This document shows positions 1-11,437 of a DNA stretch of 64,000 bases, piece after piece. Below the pieces are notes generated by a model. It did not search any database and had not been told where the DNA came from. It was given only the letters and a program-made list of their open reading frames with translations. Each line of letters begins with the position of its first letter. The first letter of the stretch is position 1. The DNA comes from Piromyces finnis (taxonomy: Eukaryota; Neocallimastigomycota; Neocallimastigomycetes; Neocallimastigales; Neocallimastigaceae): contig MCFH01000032.1 in assembly GCA_002104945.1 (NCBI GenBank), positions 124,001 to 188,000 on the forward strand, in the 5' to 3' direction. The position numbers and the translations under genes were made by a program.

Positions 1-942
1 GTCATTATAAAAATCATTATTTATGACATTGACATCTACTTTATTCAAACTTTGACTATCTTTTATTTCGCTACATATATTTGGATTAGTTGTATTGGCG
101 TCGTCATCATTTTTAGGTTTAGTTGTTGTTTTAATGTTGTCAAAATTATTACTAGAAATTTTTGCTACATTTTTACAATTGCTTTCATTAGTGATATTTA
201 TATTATTATCCGTTTTTCCATTTGAATTCTTATTTGTTATGAAAGAATTGGTAATTTTATCATTCCTTATTACTTCATTACTTTTTGTAATTTCCTCTTT
301 TTTCTCTATATTAGTTTTATTCCTACTGCTTTTATGATCACTTTCAGTATTATGAAATTCTTCTTTAATATACTCTATTTTTTCAATAATTTCATCATCA
401 TCATCATCATTAGTAGTAGTAGTAGTAGTAGTATCATCTTTTAATAATCCTTTCAACGAATGATGAAAATCCATATACTTTTCTTCATTCGCATTACTAT
501 GCATATTTTGAGTAAATATTTCACCATGATCCTCCTTTTCTGTATTTTCACCGTGATTACATGGTATTTCTTTTTTTTTTCTTATGCCCTTTTTTAGCCC
601 ATGAATGTAATAATAATAATAAAAATATAAGAGTAAAACTATTAAAAAAATATATATTGATTCAGTATTACACTTTATATCTCTATTTACATCATCTTTA
701 ATATTAAAAGTTAAATCTTGAAAAGCATCATCTAGATGATTATTTTCACTATCATTTATCTGCATTATATTTGGTTAGTAGTTAATAGAAAAATAAAATA
801 AAACCATTAGATTAACTATTTTTTATATAGAGAGGGATTAAAAAAAAAAAAAAGTTGTATTACACTAAAAAAATTATTATTCACTTCAAAATCTTTTATA
901 TATTCCTTCCTTAATTTCTCTATATCTGCTTTTTCTTGAAAG
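1..942 (-). CDS. Unknown single-pass membrane protein, 3' part beyond the left edge
   Basis: The main exon (759 down to 1) is open for 253 codons and leaves the window without a stop. An upstream exon ending at 864 joins it in phase 0 across a 104-bp intron (863-760) with donor GTAATA, branch-like TACTAAC and acceptor GCAG. That exon is open back to about 1010; I put its start at a possible AATAG acceptor near 942, but its true 5' end and the start codon are not resolved. The main exon also has an ATG at 765-763 that lies inside the intron in this model, so a shorter form starting there is an alternative. The protein has one hydrophobic segment about 30 residues into the main exon (Ile/Leu/Tyr-rich, then GLKKGIRKKK), followed by a long Asn-, Lys- and Glu-rich tail with poly-Thr and poly-Asp stretches from trinucleotide repeats. 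I do not recognise a family. Confidence 0.6.
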
Positions 943-1889
943 CTATTGAATACAAAATAATATGGAATTACTATTAATAAATACTTGATATAAATATATT
1001 TATTATTAATGTTTCTTTTTTTTTCGTTTATTTATTAATTTGATATTTAATGATTAAATACTTTTGATGTAGCATTTTTTAAAAACAAACTAGACTTTTA
1101 AAAAAGTTTGATATATATATATAAATATATATAAAATTAAATTAAAAGAAAAACGAGTATTAAAATTATATTTTCAGCAGCAACAGAAAAAAAAAATAAA
1201 ATGTTTATATACTTTTTAAAAAAAAAAACTTTATAATAAAAAAAGTTTAATTTATAAATTTTCTTACTTAAAAAAAAAAAAAGAGACTAGTTATTCAATG
1301 AATAAAAGTATATCTGATCCTATAATTACAAAATTAAATAGACGTTAATTTAGTTTATTCCTTTCAATTGATAATAATGAATATATGAATATTATTATAC
1401 TAACTAACACTTTTCTTTCTTTTTATAAAAAAAATAAAACTTTAAACAAATTGAATTCTTCTTTTCTTTCTTCAATATTTAATTAAAAAAAAAAAAATTA
1501 ATTAAAAAAAATGGTAGATACATTTTTTTTTTTATTGGTTTTTCAATATATAATAAATTATTTATTAAGCTACATGAAAACTTTATTTAAATGGGATTTT
1601 GATGTCTTCTTTCTTTTAAAAAAAAAAAAGATAAAATACAATAATAAAATAGATATTTTTTAAAAAAAAATAAACGTTAACACCAATAAGTAATAAATAA
1701 AAAAAAATATTGTTTTTTATACATTCTTCTCTATACTTTAAAAAAAAATAATACAATAAGTCATCTTTCTCCATAAAATTATCACTATCTTTGCACTTTC
1801 ATTTTCATTTCTTTCATTTTCATTAAAAAAAAAATAGTCAAAGTTTTTTTCTTTTATTTTCACTTTTTCATAAACATAAATTTTATATA
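943..1889. other. AT-rich intergenic stretch between divergent genes
   Basis: Very AT-rich sequence with many A and T runs of 8-15. It probably holds the remaining 5' exon(s) and promoter of the gene on the left and the promoter of the SWD1-type gene on the right. A 61-codon minus-strand reading frame at 1738-1923 overlaps the first SWD1 exon and looks like low-complexity noise. I see no RNA gene or repeat of note. Confidence 0.6.
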
Positions 1890-3760
1890 ATGAATTTAGA
1901 ATTATTAGGTAAAATTTAAACAATTATTAAATTCTCTTTATACATAGTAACTTTTAATAATTTTTTAAAAAAATACATTCTAATAAATGTTACTTTAAAA
2001 AAAAAAAAAAAGATCCATTTCAACAAGAAGAAGTACCAGATATTATTAATAGTAATTTAGAAGATGGAGGAAGTGTAATAACATGTGCATTTAATAGACG
2101 AGGCGATTACGTAGCAGGAGGTTGTGTAGATGGTAGATGTCTTGTATGGGATTTTGAAACAACAGGAATAATAAGAGAATTTGATGGTCATGAAGATAAA
2201 GTAACTTCAATAAGGTAATAGGAAAAAAAAAAAAAATTGTATTTAAATTATTCATAAGCAAATGTTTAATTAATAATAATTGAAAATTAAATTCTTTAAT
2301 TTCATATATATATATTATAATCATTTATCTACACTTTATATTTTAAAAATAATTAATAATAATAATAAAACAAAAAAATTTAAATTCGCAATAATTATAA
2401 TATTCATTAGTTGGTCAAGGGATAGTAATTTTATATTATCATCTTCAAAAGACAAAAATTGTATAGTTTGGAACACAATATCAGAACAACAAGTTTGTAA
2501 ATTAAAGTTTGATACCCCAATAAAATTTGCATGTTTTCATCCAAAAAAAAAGTAATTGGTCATTTCATATAATTAATTCAGCAGTTAATCAATTTACAAA
2601 TTATTATAAAAAAAAAAAAAAGAAAGAAATTAACCCTGGTAATTTATAATATCATTAATATATATATATATATATATATTATTGAACCATATATATTATC
2701 GTCATTATCAAAAGAACTTTAATACTAGTATGTCCTCAAAAACATTTACCTATACTTGTTGATATTTCACCTCTGGATAAAGGAGAAAAAGAAATAAGGA
2801 CATTGGTTGAAATAGACAGAGTAGAAGTCGCAGCAAAGTAAATAGTCTTTGTTAACAAAAAAATAAATATATAATATTTAATATATATTATATATTATAT
2901 ATTAATGTTTCGAAATTTAAATAATAATATAAAATAAATAAAAACTTACATTATCCTTAAAAACAACATAAAGAACGGATTATCTAGCTTGCTTTTCGAG
3001 ATACGGAGAAAAAATATACTTTGGCTCGTCTAAAGGAAATATTTATGTATACGATTTAAATAAGCATAAGGTATAGTCATAGTTACCCTTTAATTATCAT
3101 TAAATATTATGAATACCTAAGAAGGATAAAAACATTTAAACTTTTGTCTAAAAAAAAAAAAAATTATTATTATTTATTTAAAATAAAATAATGATAAGTC
3201 GATTGACTCATTAAAAGTTAATGCAGGAAATTCAACTATAAAAAATATTCATATAAGTAAAAAGGGAAAGTACGTAAATCATCAAACATTTCAATTAACT
3301 TCTTAAATATTATATATAAATATATATTGCAATTTAATTTTTCATTATGATTATTATAATTATTGTTTCCGGAGGGTTTTTTGATACACTTTTTATTAAA
3401 TAAAATCATCATATTTATAATTATTTTTTATGATTCATTATAATAGAGATTTGTTGGTAAATTCAAGTGATAGACAAATACGAGTATTCACTATTGAGGA
3501 TAATGGAAAAATCGAACAACAAAATAAATTTCAGGATCCTGTAAATCAAATTCAGTGGGTTCAATGTTGTTTTAGTCCTAATGCTGATCTTGTTATAGGA
3601 GGTAAAATTATAAATTAATATAATAAATATTTTTAAATTATAAACAAAAAAAAGAGTCAATAATATAATTATATATATAAAATAAATAAAATATACAAAA
3701 AACAATAAATTATTAAAATACTATCAATTTTATATATCTTCAATATATTCAATATTTAAA

Positions 3761-3812
<52 letters not shown>

Positions 3813-4758
3813 TTAACTAATTTTAAATTAAATAGCTTCAGATACAAAACCATATAAAATCTATATATGGGATAAAGAAGATGGAAATTTAATGAGAATA
3901 TTAGAAGGATCACAAAATTCATTGGTTGATTTAGCAGTAAATATTAATTTAAAAATAATGATATACCACTATAATAATTATGGTGTTATCTATTTTTAAT
4001 TTGTTAGTTTTTTTTAAGAATGGAAAATGACTTAAAATATTTTATTTTTGTTATTGTTTTTATTGTTAATACTATGATAGTGGCATCCATTTAGACGTGA
4101 AATAATAACGGTTCCAAAGAACGATCCTATTGACGTATGGGTAACAACTTATCAAGAAAATTGGAGTGCTTTTGCACCAGGTAAATATACATTAAATATA
4201 TATATATTATATATATTATATATATATATATTTTTTTTTTGTTATATTATGGTATATTACACTTTATAAATCAAACGTATGATGACAAAATCTTAATATA
4301 TGTCTAATATTATTATATTTAATAAAATTTATTAAAAAAAAAAAAAAAAAAGATTTCCAAGAACTTGAAGAAAATATTGAATATATTGAAAGAGAGAACG
4401 AATTTGATATTGTAAATATTTTTAATCCTTTATTTATTATTATTGTTTGTTAATTAATTATTAATTAATTCATTTATTCATTCATAATTTAAATATTTTC
4501 AATTGTAAAAAGATAAATGAAAGTCAATTAAATCAATTAAAGCAACCAAAAGAACCAGAAGATGATGATGAAGATGAAGAAATCGACGTTTGTAATATTC
4601 AAAGAATAATATATAATAGTGATTCTGATTCAGAAGATGAAGAAATATTTTTTATTCCTGTTAAACCTGATGTCATGCAAAATAATCATGAATCTTATTC
4701 TCCTCAACATTCAACAGTACCAATGGATACACTATCAGAATTAAATGATTCTAGTTAA
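1890..4758 (+). CDS. SWD1: SWD1 / RbBP5-type WD40 subunit of the COMPASS (Set1) complex
   Basis: Eleven exons by eye: 1890-1908, 2013-2214, 2411-2551, 2715-2837, 2974-3070, 3199-3269, 3447-3601, 3836-3936, 4081-4180, 4353-4411 and 4513-4758. All join in phase and give 437 residues. The 19-nt first exon encodes MNLELL, the usual family N-terminus. Family signatures follow: CAFNRRGDYVAGGCVDGR and LVWDFETTGI, then GSSKGNIYVYD, QWVQCCFSPNA, NWSAFAP and FQELEENIEYIERE. The C-terminus is acidic (EDDDEDEEID). In yeast and animals this WD40 propeller protein is a core nuclear subunit of the Set1/MLL complex that methylates histone H3 lysine 4. Donors are GTAA or GTAT (one GTAC). The protein is shorter at the C-terminus than human RbBP5. 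I am confident of the family; single intron borders could be off. Confidence 0.93.
3765..3811 (+). repeat. (AAT)n microsatellite in SWD1 intron 7
   Basis: About 15 AAT units just upstream of the branch-like GTTAACTAA and acceptor AATAG of intron 7. Confidence 0.9.
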
Positions 4759-4963
4759 AAAAAAAAATTACATTCAAATATTTCGTTTTAAAAAAAAAAA
4801 AATATTAAATTATTCTATTCATTATATATCATTAATTGATTGTTAATAAAATTTTACACCATTTTTATATATAATAGTGTATATAAAAAAATAAGAATAT
4901 AACTACATCTATAGTTAAATAGTTTTAATGCTTTTTTTTTTAATAATTGTCATGAGAATAAAG

Positions 4964-4994
<31 letters not shown>

Positions 4995-5128
4995 GGAAGG
5001 AACTTTAAAAAAAAAGAAAGTTTCATTCAACTATTTAAAATAAAACCTTTACATGACATCCTAGAGTTTTAACTATAAAAGAAATTTTTATTACATTATA
5101 TCTTTTGGTCCAAAAATAAAATTATAAA
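4759..5128. other. 3' flank of SWD1 and spacer to the tRNA pair
   Basis: AT-rich sequence with a T run of about 26 near 4969-4994. No coding signal seen. Confidence 0.6.
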
Positions 5129-5201
5129 TGCGAAGTGTGAGGTTCGAACTCACGACCTTAAGATTATGAGACTTACGCGCTGCCGACTGCGCCAACTTCG
5201 C
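5129..5201 (-). tRNA. tRNA-Met (CAT), elongator type
   Basis: 73 nt on the minus strand. Acceptor stem GCGAAGT pairs with ACTTCGC, discriminator A, anticodon loop CTCATAA (CAT), T-loop TTCGAAC. The T-loop and G1-C72 pair point to elongator rather than initiator. It lies 10 nt downstream of a tRNA-Ser in the same direction, with no T4 terminator between them. Confidence 0.95.
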
Positions 5202-5211
5202 AAATATCATT

Positions 5212-5293
5212 CGTCACCTGCAGGACTCGAACCTGCGCTCCCAGAGGGAAATGGCTTAGCAGGCCACCGCGTTAACCACTCCGCCAAAGTGAC
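5212..5293 (-). tRNA. tRNA-Ser (GCT)
   Basis: 82 nt on the minus strand, with the long variable arm of a serine tRNA and anticodon loop CTGCTAA (GCT). Acceptor stem GTCACTT pairs with AGGTGAC, discriminator G. It is the upstream member of a tandem pair with tRNA-Met. A second copy of the pair lies at 25522-25686 with the same 10-nt spacer and one base change in the variable arm (CCCTCTGG here, CCCTTTGG there). Confidence 0.95.
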
Positions 5294-5358
5294 ATTTACA
5301 AATTTCAAATTTTTTTGTGTTTCTTTTAATGAAAAGTGTAGAAAATACACTAGAAATT

Positions 5359-6012
5359 TGTCAAGAGTTAGAGTGGATTTAGAATTATAATTAAGTCTAC
5401 TAGGTTAGGATAGGCTTAATTATATAGTAAATAATAAATTTTTATAAATAAAAGAGTAATAAATATAGTTTTTTAAGAAATATTTTATTTAATTTTTATA
5501 ATATAAGTAAATGATAATTATTAATTTTAAATATTGAATTTACTATATAAAAATGAGTATAATAATCTCACAAAGAACTTCTTAAAGTTGTTCTTTGTTC
5601 AACTTATTTATGCTTTCATTTTAATATAATATTTTAATATAATATTGATATTAATAAAGTATAATAATAATATAATTTAAGTTATACATGTATAATAATA
5701 TAAATATAAATATTAATAAAATATAATAGTAATAATAATATAATTTTCTTTAAATATCGATATTAATAAGTTGTTAAAAATAATATTAATAATTATTTAA
5801 ATGAATCTTATTTTACTAATTGGTTTGTTTAATATTAATTAATTGTTACACTATTTATCTCCGGATAATAAATAGCTTTCCAATTAATATTTATATTAAA
5901 TAAACTATTATTAGTAAAATATTATTAAATTAATATTTTAATTAATTTAACTAATAATTCAAAATTATGAAATTTCATGAAATGTCAAATTTCATGAATT
6001 GTGATTTTGACA
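5359..6012 (-). repeat. Element 1, 3' LTR (654 bp)
   Basis: Direct repeat of 11438-12077. On the minus strand it starts TGTCAAAATC and ends CTCTTGACA. It contains a long imperfect hairpin (5809-5921) whose tip is TCCGGA. Confidence 0.95.
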
Positions 6013-6026
6013 ACGCCCTTCCACTA
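6013..6026 (-). promoter_or_regulatory. Element 1 polypurine tract candidate
   Basis: Directly upstream of the 3' LTR on the element strand, reading AGTGGAAGGGCGT. It is G-rich in a very AT-rich setting and in the right place to prime plus-strand DNA synthesis. Confidence 0.6.
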
Positions 6027-6529
6027 AAATTGGATACTAGACAATTTTTTGATAGTGGAATATCTTATATTGAATTTAAAATATTGAAATTTTAATATTT
6101 TCAAAATTTTTGAAATTTCGAAATGGTCACATGAGGATGGAGGAATGAATTTTAAATGGCCATTTCGCGAAATTTCAAAAGTTGTTAAAAATTGGTAAAA
6201 ATGAAATTCTGTTATGAAATACATATATGTATTGTATAAAAAATGTGTTTTTGAAATTTTTTATGTTGTACAACTGTCATAATTGAAATTTTGAATTTTT
6301 TGAAATTTTAAATTTTGATTTTAAAGGGTTTTTTATGTTTTTTGAAATTTTTAAAATTTGATATTAAAAATATTAATAATAATAAGCTGAAAAATAAATT
6401 TTATAATTAAAAAATAGTGAATATAAAAATTTTTGAAATTTCAATTTTTAAATCTGTGATGGGCTAAATTGAAGTAATTTTGTATTATAATAGTTTTCTC
6501 TTTTTTTTTTTTCCATTCTCTCTCTTTCT

Positions 6530-6532
<3 letters not shown>

Positions 6533-6594
<62 letters not shown>
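6533..6594 (-). repeat. A62 tract (T run on + strand) at the pol stop codon
   Basis: A 62-nt homopolymer, A on the element strand, which includes the last two bases of the pol TAA stop. Between it and the 3' LTR lies about 500 bp of AT-rich sequence without a reading frame of note. Confidence 0.85.
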
Positions 6595-6598
<4 letters not shown>

Positions 6599-9500
6599 AT
6601 AAGCGATATCAATAGGCTTCCTATTGTTCTTTAAATATAATAAGAAGATATTTTGGTTTCTTGGGTTATCTTCAACTTCACTAGAAGGAACCCAATTATA
6701 TTGAGAACGGTATTTGTATCTAATTTTGTATTCATACCGTTTAAGTTTATAATTAGTTCGAAATCCCGCAATCTCAATGATGTCTTTAATTGATTCGGGA
6801 TCCTTTGATCTTGATAAAAATCTTGAAGGGGTAGGAATAAAAGGTTCAAGTTCCGAAATATGGAAGATTGGATGATGTTTTGGGAAAGGAGAGTTGTGTA
6901 TATCTATTTTATAATTGTTATTTTCCAAAACATTTAAAACTTTATAGGGTCCATATTTACAAGGAGAAAGTTTTGGAGTTTCTTCCGTAGAAAAGGATGG
7001 AGGAGCTTGAATCCAAACTTTATCGCCAACTTTAAATATAGGAGGTGACATCCTTTTCTTATCGGCATGTTTTTTATATAAATCCTTGGCTCTAAATAAA
7101 ACTTCTTTAACATAATTAAAATTATCACAAACATTTCTAATAAAATTATTATTAGTATAGGATTTGTCATAAAGGAAAACATCATCAACAGGAGGGTGGA
7201 ATCCATAGTTAATAAAGAAAGGACTTTGTTTGGTAGACTCATTAATAGAATTGTTATAAACAAATTCGGCTAAGTGAATCCATTCAACCCAATCATCATG
7301 ATAATAGGACTTTGAATAACAGCGGAGATATTGTTCAATAAAAGAGTTACATCTTTCAACTTGCCCGACCGTTTCATGATGATCAGTGGTAGCAATTTTA
7401 GTTTTAACTTTAAGTTCTTCCATTAAACTATTCCAAAGATCACTAGTAAATTGAGAACCACGATCAGTATAAATATCAGAAGGCAATCCATGAAGTTTGA
7501 ATATATTTTTAATAAAAGCTGTAGCTGTTTGTTTAGCATCGGGTATTTTCTTAAAAGGAACTAAATGAATCATTTTTGAAAATCTATCTACAGTAACCAT
7601 TAGAACAGTATATCCTTTAGAATCAGGTAAACCACATAAAAAGTCAATTTCAACAGAACGCCATGGTCTATCAGGAGTTTCTAAAGGTTGTAAAGGACCA
7701 TATTTTTTGTGTTTATTGAATTTGTTTCTAGTACAAGTTTCACAAGAATTAACAAATTCAGTTACATCTTTATGAATTTTTGGCCACCAATAGTTTCTAG
7801 TAATTAATTCTTCAGTTCTTTTAATACCCAAATGACCAGCAGCAGGATTTTCATGGTATCGCATAAGTACTTCTAATCTTAAAGCTTCAGGAATATATAT
7901 TAAATTATTATAAAGAATCATATTATTTTGAATCTTGAATTTATTCATTTTTCTAAAAGGTCTATAAAAATAACCTTGATTAGCATTATTTGGTGCAAAA
8001 TATAATCTAATATCGTTTGCAGTATTATCTGTTTTAGTATATTCGATAACTTTATCAATAAAGTCACTAAGAATTCCCACAAAACATGGAATGTTTTTAA
8101 CATTTTTTATATCTAAAATATGCTCAGGTTTTATTTGTTCATTACCAGAATTATAATCAGGTCTTCTAGAGAGACTATCTGGCTTACCATTTTTTCTTCC
8201 TTGGCGATAAATTAATTCAAAATCATATTCTTGAAAGAAGAGATGCCAACGATGTTGACGTTGATTTTGAATTTTTCCACCTAAAGTATAAAGTAAATTG
8301 CGGTGGTCTGTATAAACTTTTACTTTAAATTTAGCACCTAAAAGTAGATGTCGCCAAGCCGAAAAAGCAGATTTAATAGAAAGAAGTTCTTTATCTGTAA
8401 TAGAATAGTTCCTTTCTGTATCATTTAAACTTCTGGAAAAATAAGCAACAGGATGTAGTTTTTTATCATCATCATATTGAGATAAAACGGAACCTATTGC
8501 GAAATTGCTGGCATCACATTCTACTATAAACGGCCTATTAGTGTCAGGAAAAACTAAAACGGGAGAGGTAATTAATTTATTTTGTAAATTTACGAAAGCA
8601 TCATCACATATCTTATTCCAATGAAACTTAACATTTTTCCTAGTTAAATTATGTAAAGGTTTGGCGATTTTGGCAAAATTATTAACAAACCTTCTATAAT
8701 AATTACAAAGACCAAGAAAGCGTTGAACATCTTTAACACATTTTGGTCTAGGCCATTCTTTAATAGCTTCGATCTTCTTTGGATCAGTAGAGATACCATT
8801 ACCTGAAATAGTGAAACCTAAGAATTCAACTTCATTTTTATGAAATTCACATTTTTCAAATTTTGCATATAAGTTGTTTTGTATTAATTTATCTAAAACA
8901 GATCTTACATGGTTGATATGATCGTTGAGATTTTCTGAGAAAATTAAAATATCATCCATGTATAAAATAACAAATTTATCCAAATATTCGCGTAATATTG
9001 AATTTATGAATAATTGAAATATTGCTGGAGCATTTTTTAATCCATATGGCATTACTAAATATTCGTAATGACCAAACTTTGTTCTAAAAGCAGTCTTATA
9101 TTCATCACCTTCTTTTATTCTTATCAAATTATAAGCTGATCTCAAGTCCAATTTAGTGAAAATTTTTGAACCCCTAACCCTTTCAATGATATCTGAAATT
9201 AAAGGTAAAGGGTACGAATTTCTTACTGTTACAGCGTTTAACTTTTTGTAATCAATACAGACCCTTAATGAGCCATCTTTTTTCTTCTGGAAAACAACAG
9301 GGTAACCTGCAGGAGATTCAGAGGGCCTAATAAAACCTTTTTTAAGATTTTCATTAATATATTCTTGTAAGGCTTCTTCCTCTTGTCTTGATAAAGGATA
9401 GATAGGTCCATAATGTAAAGTGGCGTCATTTTCTAGGACTATTTTACAATCAGTTAAACGGTGTGGAGGTAACTTATCAGCTTTTGATTTGCTGAAAACA

Positions 9501-10279
9501 ACAGCAAGATCTTTATATTCATTAGGGATATCATCCATGATAAGGGTTAGGTCATTTTCTTCATCATCTTCAAAATTTTCGACATTTTCAGATAAAAATG
9601 AATGGATAAAATAGTTGATATCACTCTTATTAAAAGACGTAGAATTATTATCTTTAACTTGACGATTAGATTTATGAGAGAAATTAGTAGAATTATTATT
9701 AGTATTATCGGAAAATGAATTATTAAAATCTTTTTTAGAATGAGAAACTTTTAAATTTTTTGAAAAAATTTTTAAATTCTTATTATTGAAGTGTTTAAAA
9801 TTATTACAATATAAATGATTATTTTTATAATTAAAATGAATCTTAAATTTCTTCATGAATTTATTTCCAAATAATAAATCCATAGGAATATGTTCTGAAA
9901 CTAAGAATTTTTCTTTAAAAGATATAAAATAAAATTTATTTTTGATAAAAATTTTTAATTGAAATTTTAAATAAACATAATCATTGATATCAGTAGTAAA
10001 CCCACTAATACCTTTTATAATCAATTTGTTTTTTAATTTTCTTTTAATTAAATTATATTTTTCTACAAATATGGTAGAAATAAAGTTGCATGAGGAACCT
10101 GAATCAAGTATTGAATTACAGGTTATTGGAGAATTGGTAATAAAATTAGAGTTGTTATTTAGAAATTCTTTAGGAATATATGAATTAAAGGTTAGAAATG
10201 AATTTAAATTGGGATTTTCTTTGTTCTCTAGAGATGGGAAATTATAATAAATAATTTTTGGTGTATTATGAACATCCAT
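6593..10279 (-). CDS. pol: Element 1 Pol: protease, RT, RNase H, integrase, chromodomain-like tail
   Basis: 1228 residues from an ATG at 10279. Protease: ILDSGSS with D59-S60-G61. Reverse transcriptase about 270-460 with YMDD at 440-443. RNase H about 580-700 with D589, E631 and D658. Integrase zinc-binding module H809, H816, C846 and C849; catalytic D879, D939 and E975. The last 80 residues (YEYKIRYKYRSQYNWVPSSE) resemble a chromodomain, used by chromoviruses to recognise chromatin. Every catalytic residue I looked for is present and there is no internal stop. Pol lies in the -1 frame relative to gag, and its frame is open through the end of gag, so it could be made by frameshifting at 10315-10309 or from its own ATG, which is 23 nt past the gag stop. 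Confidence 0.95.
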
Positions 10280-10302
10280 TGACGTCTTATGGTGTTCATT
10301 GT

Positions 10303-11403
10303 TTAAAAATTTTTTGAAGAAATTTTTTGGGTTTTTGTAGTGGAATAATTATTATTATTATTACCACCATTATTATTAGTTGAATAATTAGATTTTAAAT
10401 TATTATTGTTATTATTATTATTGTGATATTTTTGATAATTGTTTCTATTATTATTATAATTATTGTTATTGTTATTATAAAATGAATTTTTTCTTCCATG
10501 GCTTTTATTATTAATTTGGTTTAACTTTTTATTTGAAACATTGTTTTGTTCAAATAAAATACATCTTGTGAAAATAGCTTCGAGAGTAGTAGGAAAGTCA
10601 TCTAATCTTTCAATATCTTCTTGATACTTAGGATGAAGACCAGTATAAAACATAAGAGTAACAGCCTCTTGATCCCAGTTAAAATATTGAATATATGATC
10701 TAAATTCTTCCATATATTCATTAATTTTTCCATATGTTTGTTTCAATTTACTTAGCTTAATCTTGGCTAATTTGCGGCTTGAAACATTTGGAAAAGCATT
10801 TTTTAATTCTACTAATAATTCAAACATAGTAGAGGGATGAGTATTTCCACTGTATCTTGTTAAATACCAAGTTCTAGCAATTCCTCTTAATCTTGTTTTA
10901 ACAAAATTAATTTTGGCTTCTTCCATCATATGCTTATTAGGATAAGTGCTAAAAGTATCTTCACAAATTTGACAGAATAGTTCAGTTTCATGAGGATCAC
11001 CAGAAAAAAGACCTGGGTCTGGAACTTGATTTATTGGAGTGGAATATTTTGATCTCATTATTACATCAAAATCCAAATCATATTTTGTAGATGTAGATGG
11101 AGCAACTGAAGGGGTTAGGTCTGGCTGACCACCACTTGGTTTTCCATTCTTATTTAAATACTCTTGAATGGTGTTGATATTGTTAGAGACCGATTCCAAA
11201 ACTTGTGCGAAATTAGCAGTATTTCTTTTAATTTCTTGAAACTGAGATTCAATATGTTTTTCAAAGTCTTTAACTTGACTAATAGTAGCAAAGTTTTCTT
11301 GAACGCTGTTCATAATGTCTACAGCAGTAGTTTTAGCATCTTCGCGGAGTTGATTAACTTCATCCATAGTTTGCCAAGAGCTAGCAAAGTTTTGTTCTGC
11401 CAT
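10303..11403 (-). CDS. gag: Element 1 Gag
   Basis: 366 residues from an ATG 35 nt after the 5' LTR. The middle (about 120-290) is the helical capsid-like domain of Ty3-type gag, with a coiled-coil-like N-terminal part rich in Gln and Glu. The C-terminus is almost pure Asn (many AAT/AAC repeats) with Lys and Tyr, and I see no CCHC zinc knuckle. Nucleic-acid binding would therefore have to rely on the basic Asn-rich tail. It sits directly before pol. Confidence 0.88.
   Translation of the reverse strand: MAEQNFASSWQTMDEVNQLREDAKTTAVDIMNSVQENFATISQVKDFEKHIESQFQEIKRNTANFAQVLESVSNNINTIQEYLNKNGKPSGGQPDLTPSVAPSTSTKYDLDFDVIMRSKYSTPINQVPDPGLFSGDPHETELFCQICEDTFSTYPNKHMMEEAKINFVKTRLRGIARTWYLTRYSGNTHPSTMFELLVELKNAFPNVSSRKLAKIKLSKLKQTYGKINEYMEEFRSYIQYFNWDQEAVTLMFYTGLHPKYQEDIERLDDFPTTLEAIFTRCILFEQNNVSNKKLNQINNKSHGRKNSFYNNNNNNYNNNRNNYQKYHNNNNNNNNLKSNYSTNNNGGNNNNNYSTTKTQKISSKNF
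10309..10315 (-). promoter_or_regulatory. Possible -1 frameshift heptamer A AAA AAT at the end of gag
   Basis: Read in the gag frame the heptamer is A|AAA|AAT, two codons before the gag TAA, and fits the X XXY YYZ rule. A slip by -1 enters the pol frame, which has no stop before the pol ATG. I do not see a strong stem just downstream, so re-initiation at the pol ATG is the alternative. Confidence 0.4.
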
Positions 11404-11427
11404 CCTAAGGTAGTAACCAAAGTTAAG

Positions 11428-11437
11428 GTGAGATTAT
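11428..11437 (-). promoter_or_regulatory. Element 1 primer-binding site, self-priming type
   Basis: On the element strand ATAATCTCAC directly follows the 5' LTR end. It is the exact complement of GTGAGATTAT inside the LTR (11649-11640), which lies about 40 nt downstream of a TATAAATA (11690-11683). This is the layout of Tf1/sushi elements, whose mRNA 5' end folds back to prime reverse transcription. No TGG-type tRNA site touches the LTR. Confidence 0.7.

Noticed and set aside
95-337. 80-codon plus-strand frame, Leu/Phe-rich
   Set aside because: It begins with TTG and is antisense to the open minus-strand exon, which has better composition and a splice junction in phase.
3430-3618. Stand-alone small protein at 3430-3618
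   Set aside because: It is exon 7 of the SWD1-type gene with intron sequence on both sides.
5166-5390. Plus-strand frame over the tRNA pair, and its counterpart at 25488-25697
   Set aside because: They are translations across the tRNA genes, in antisense.
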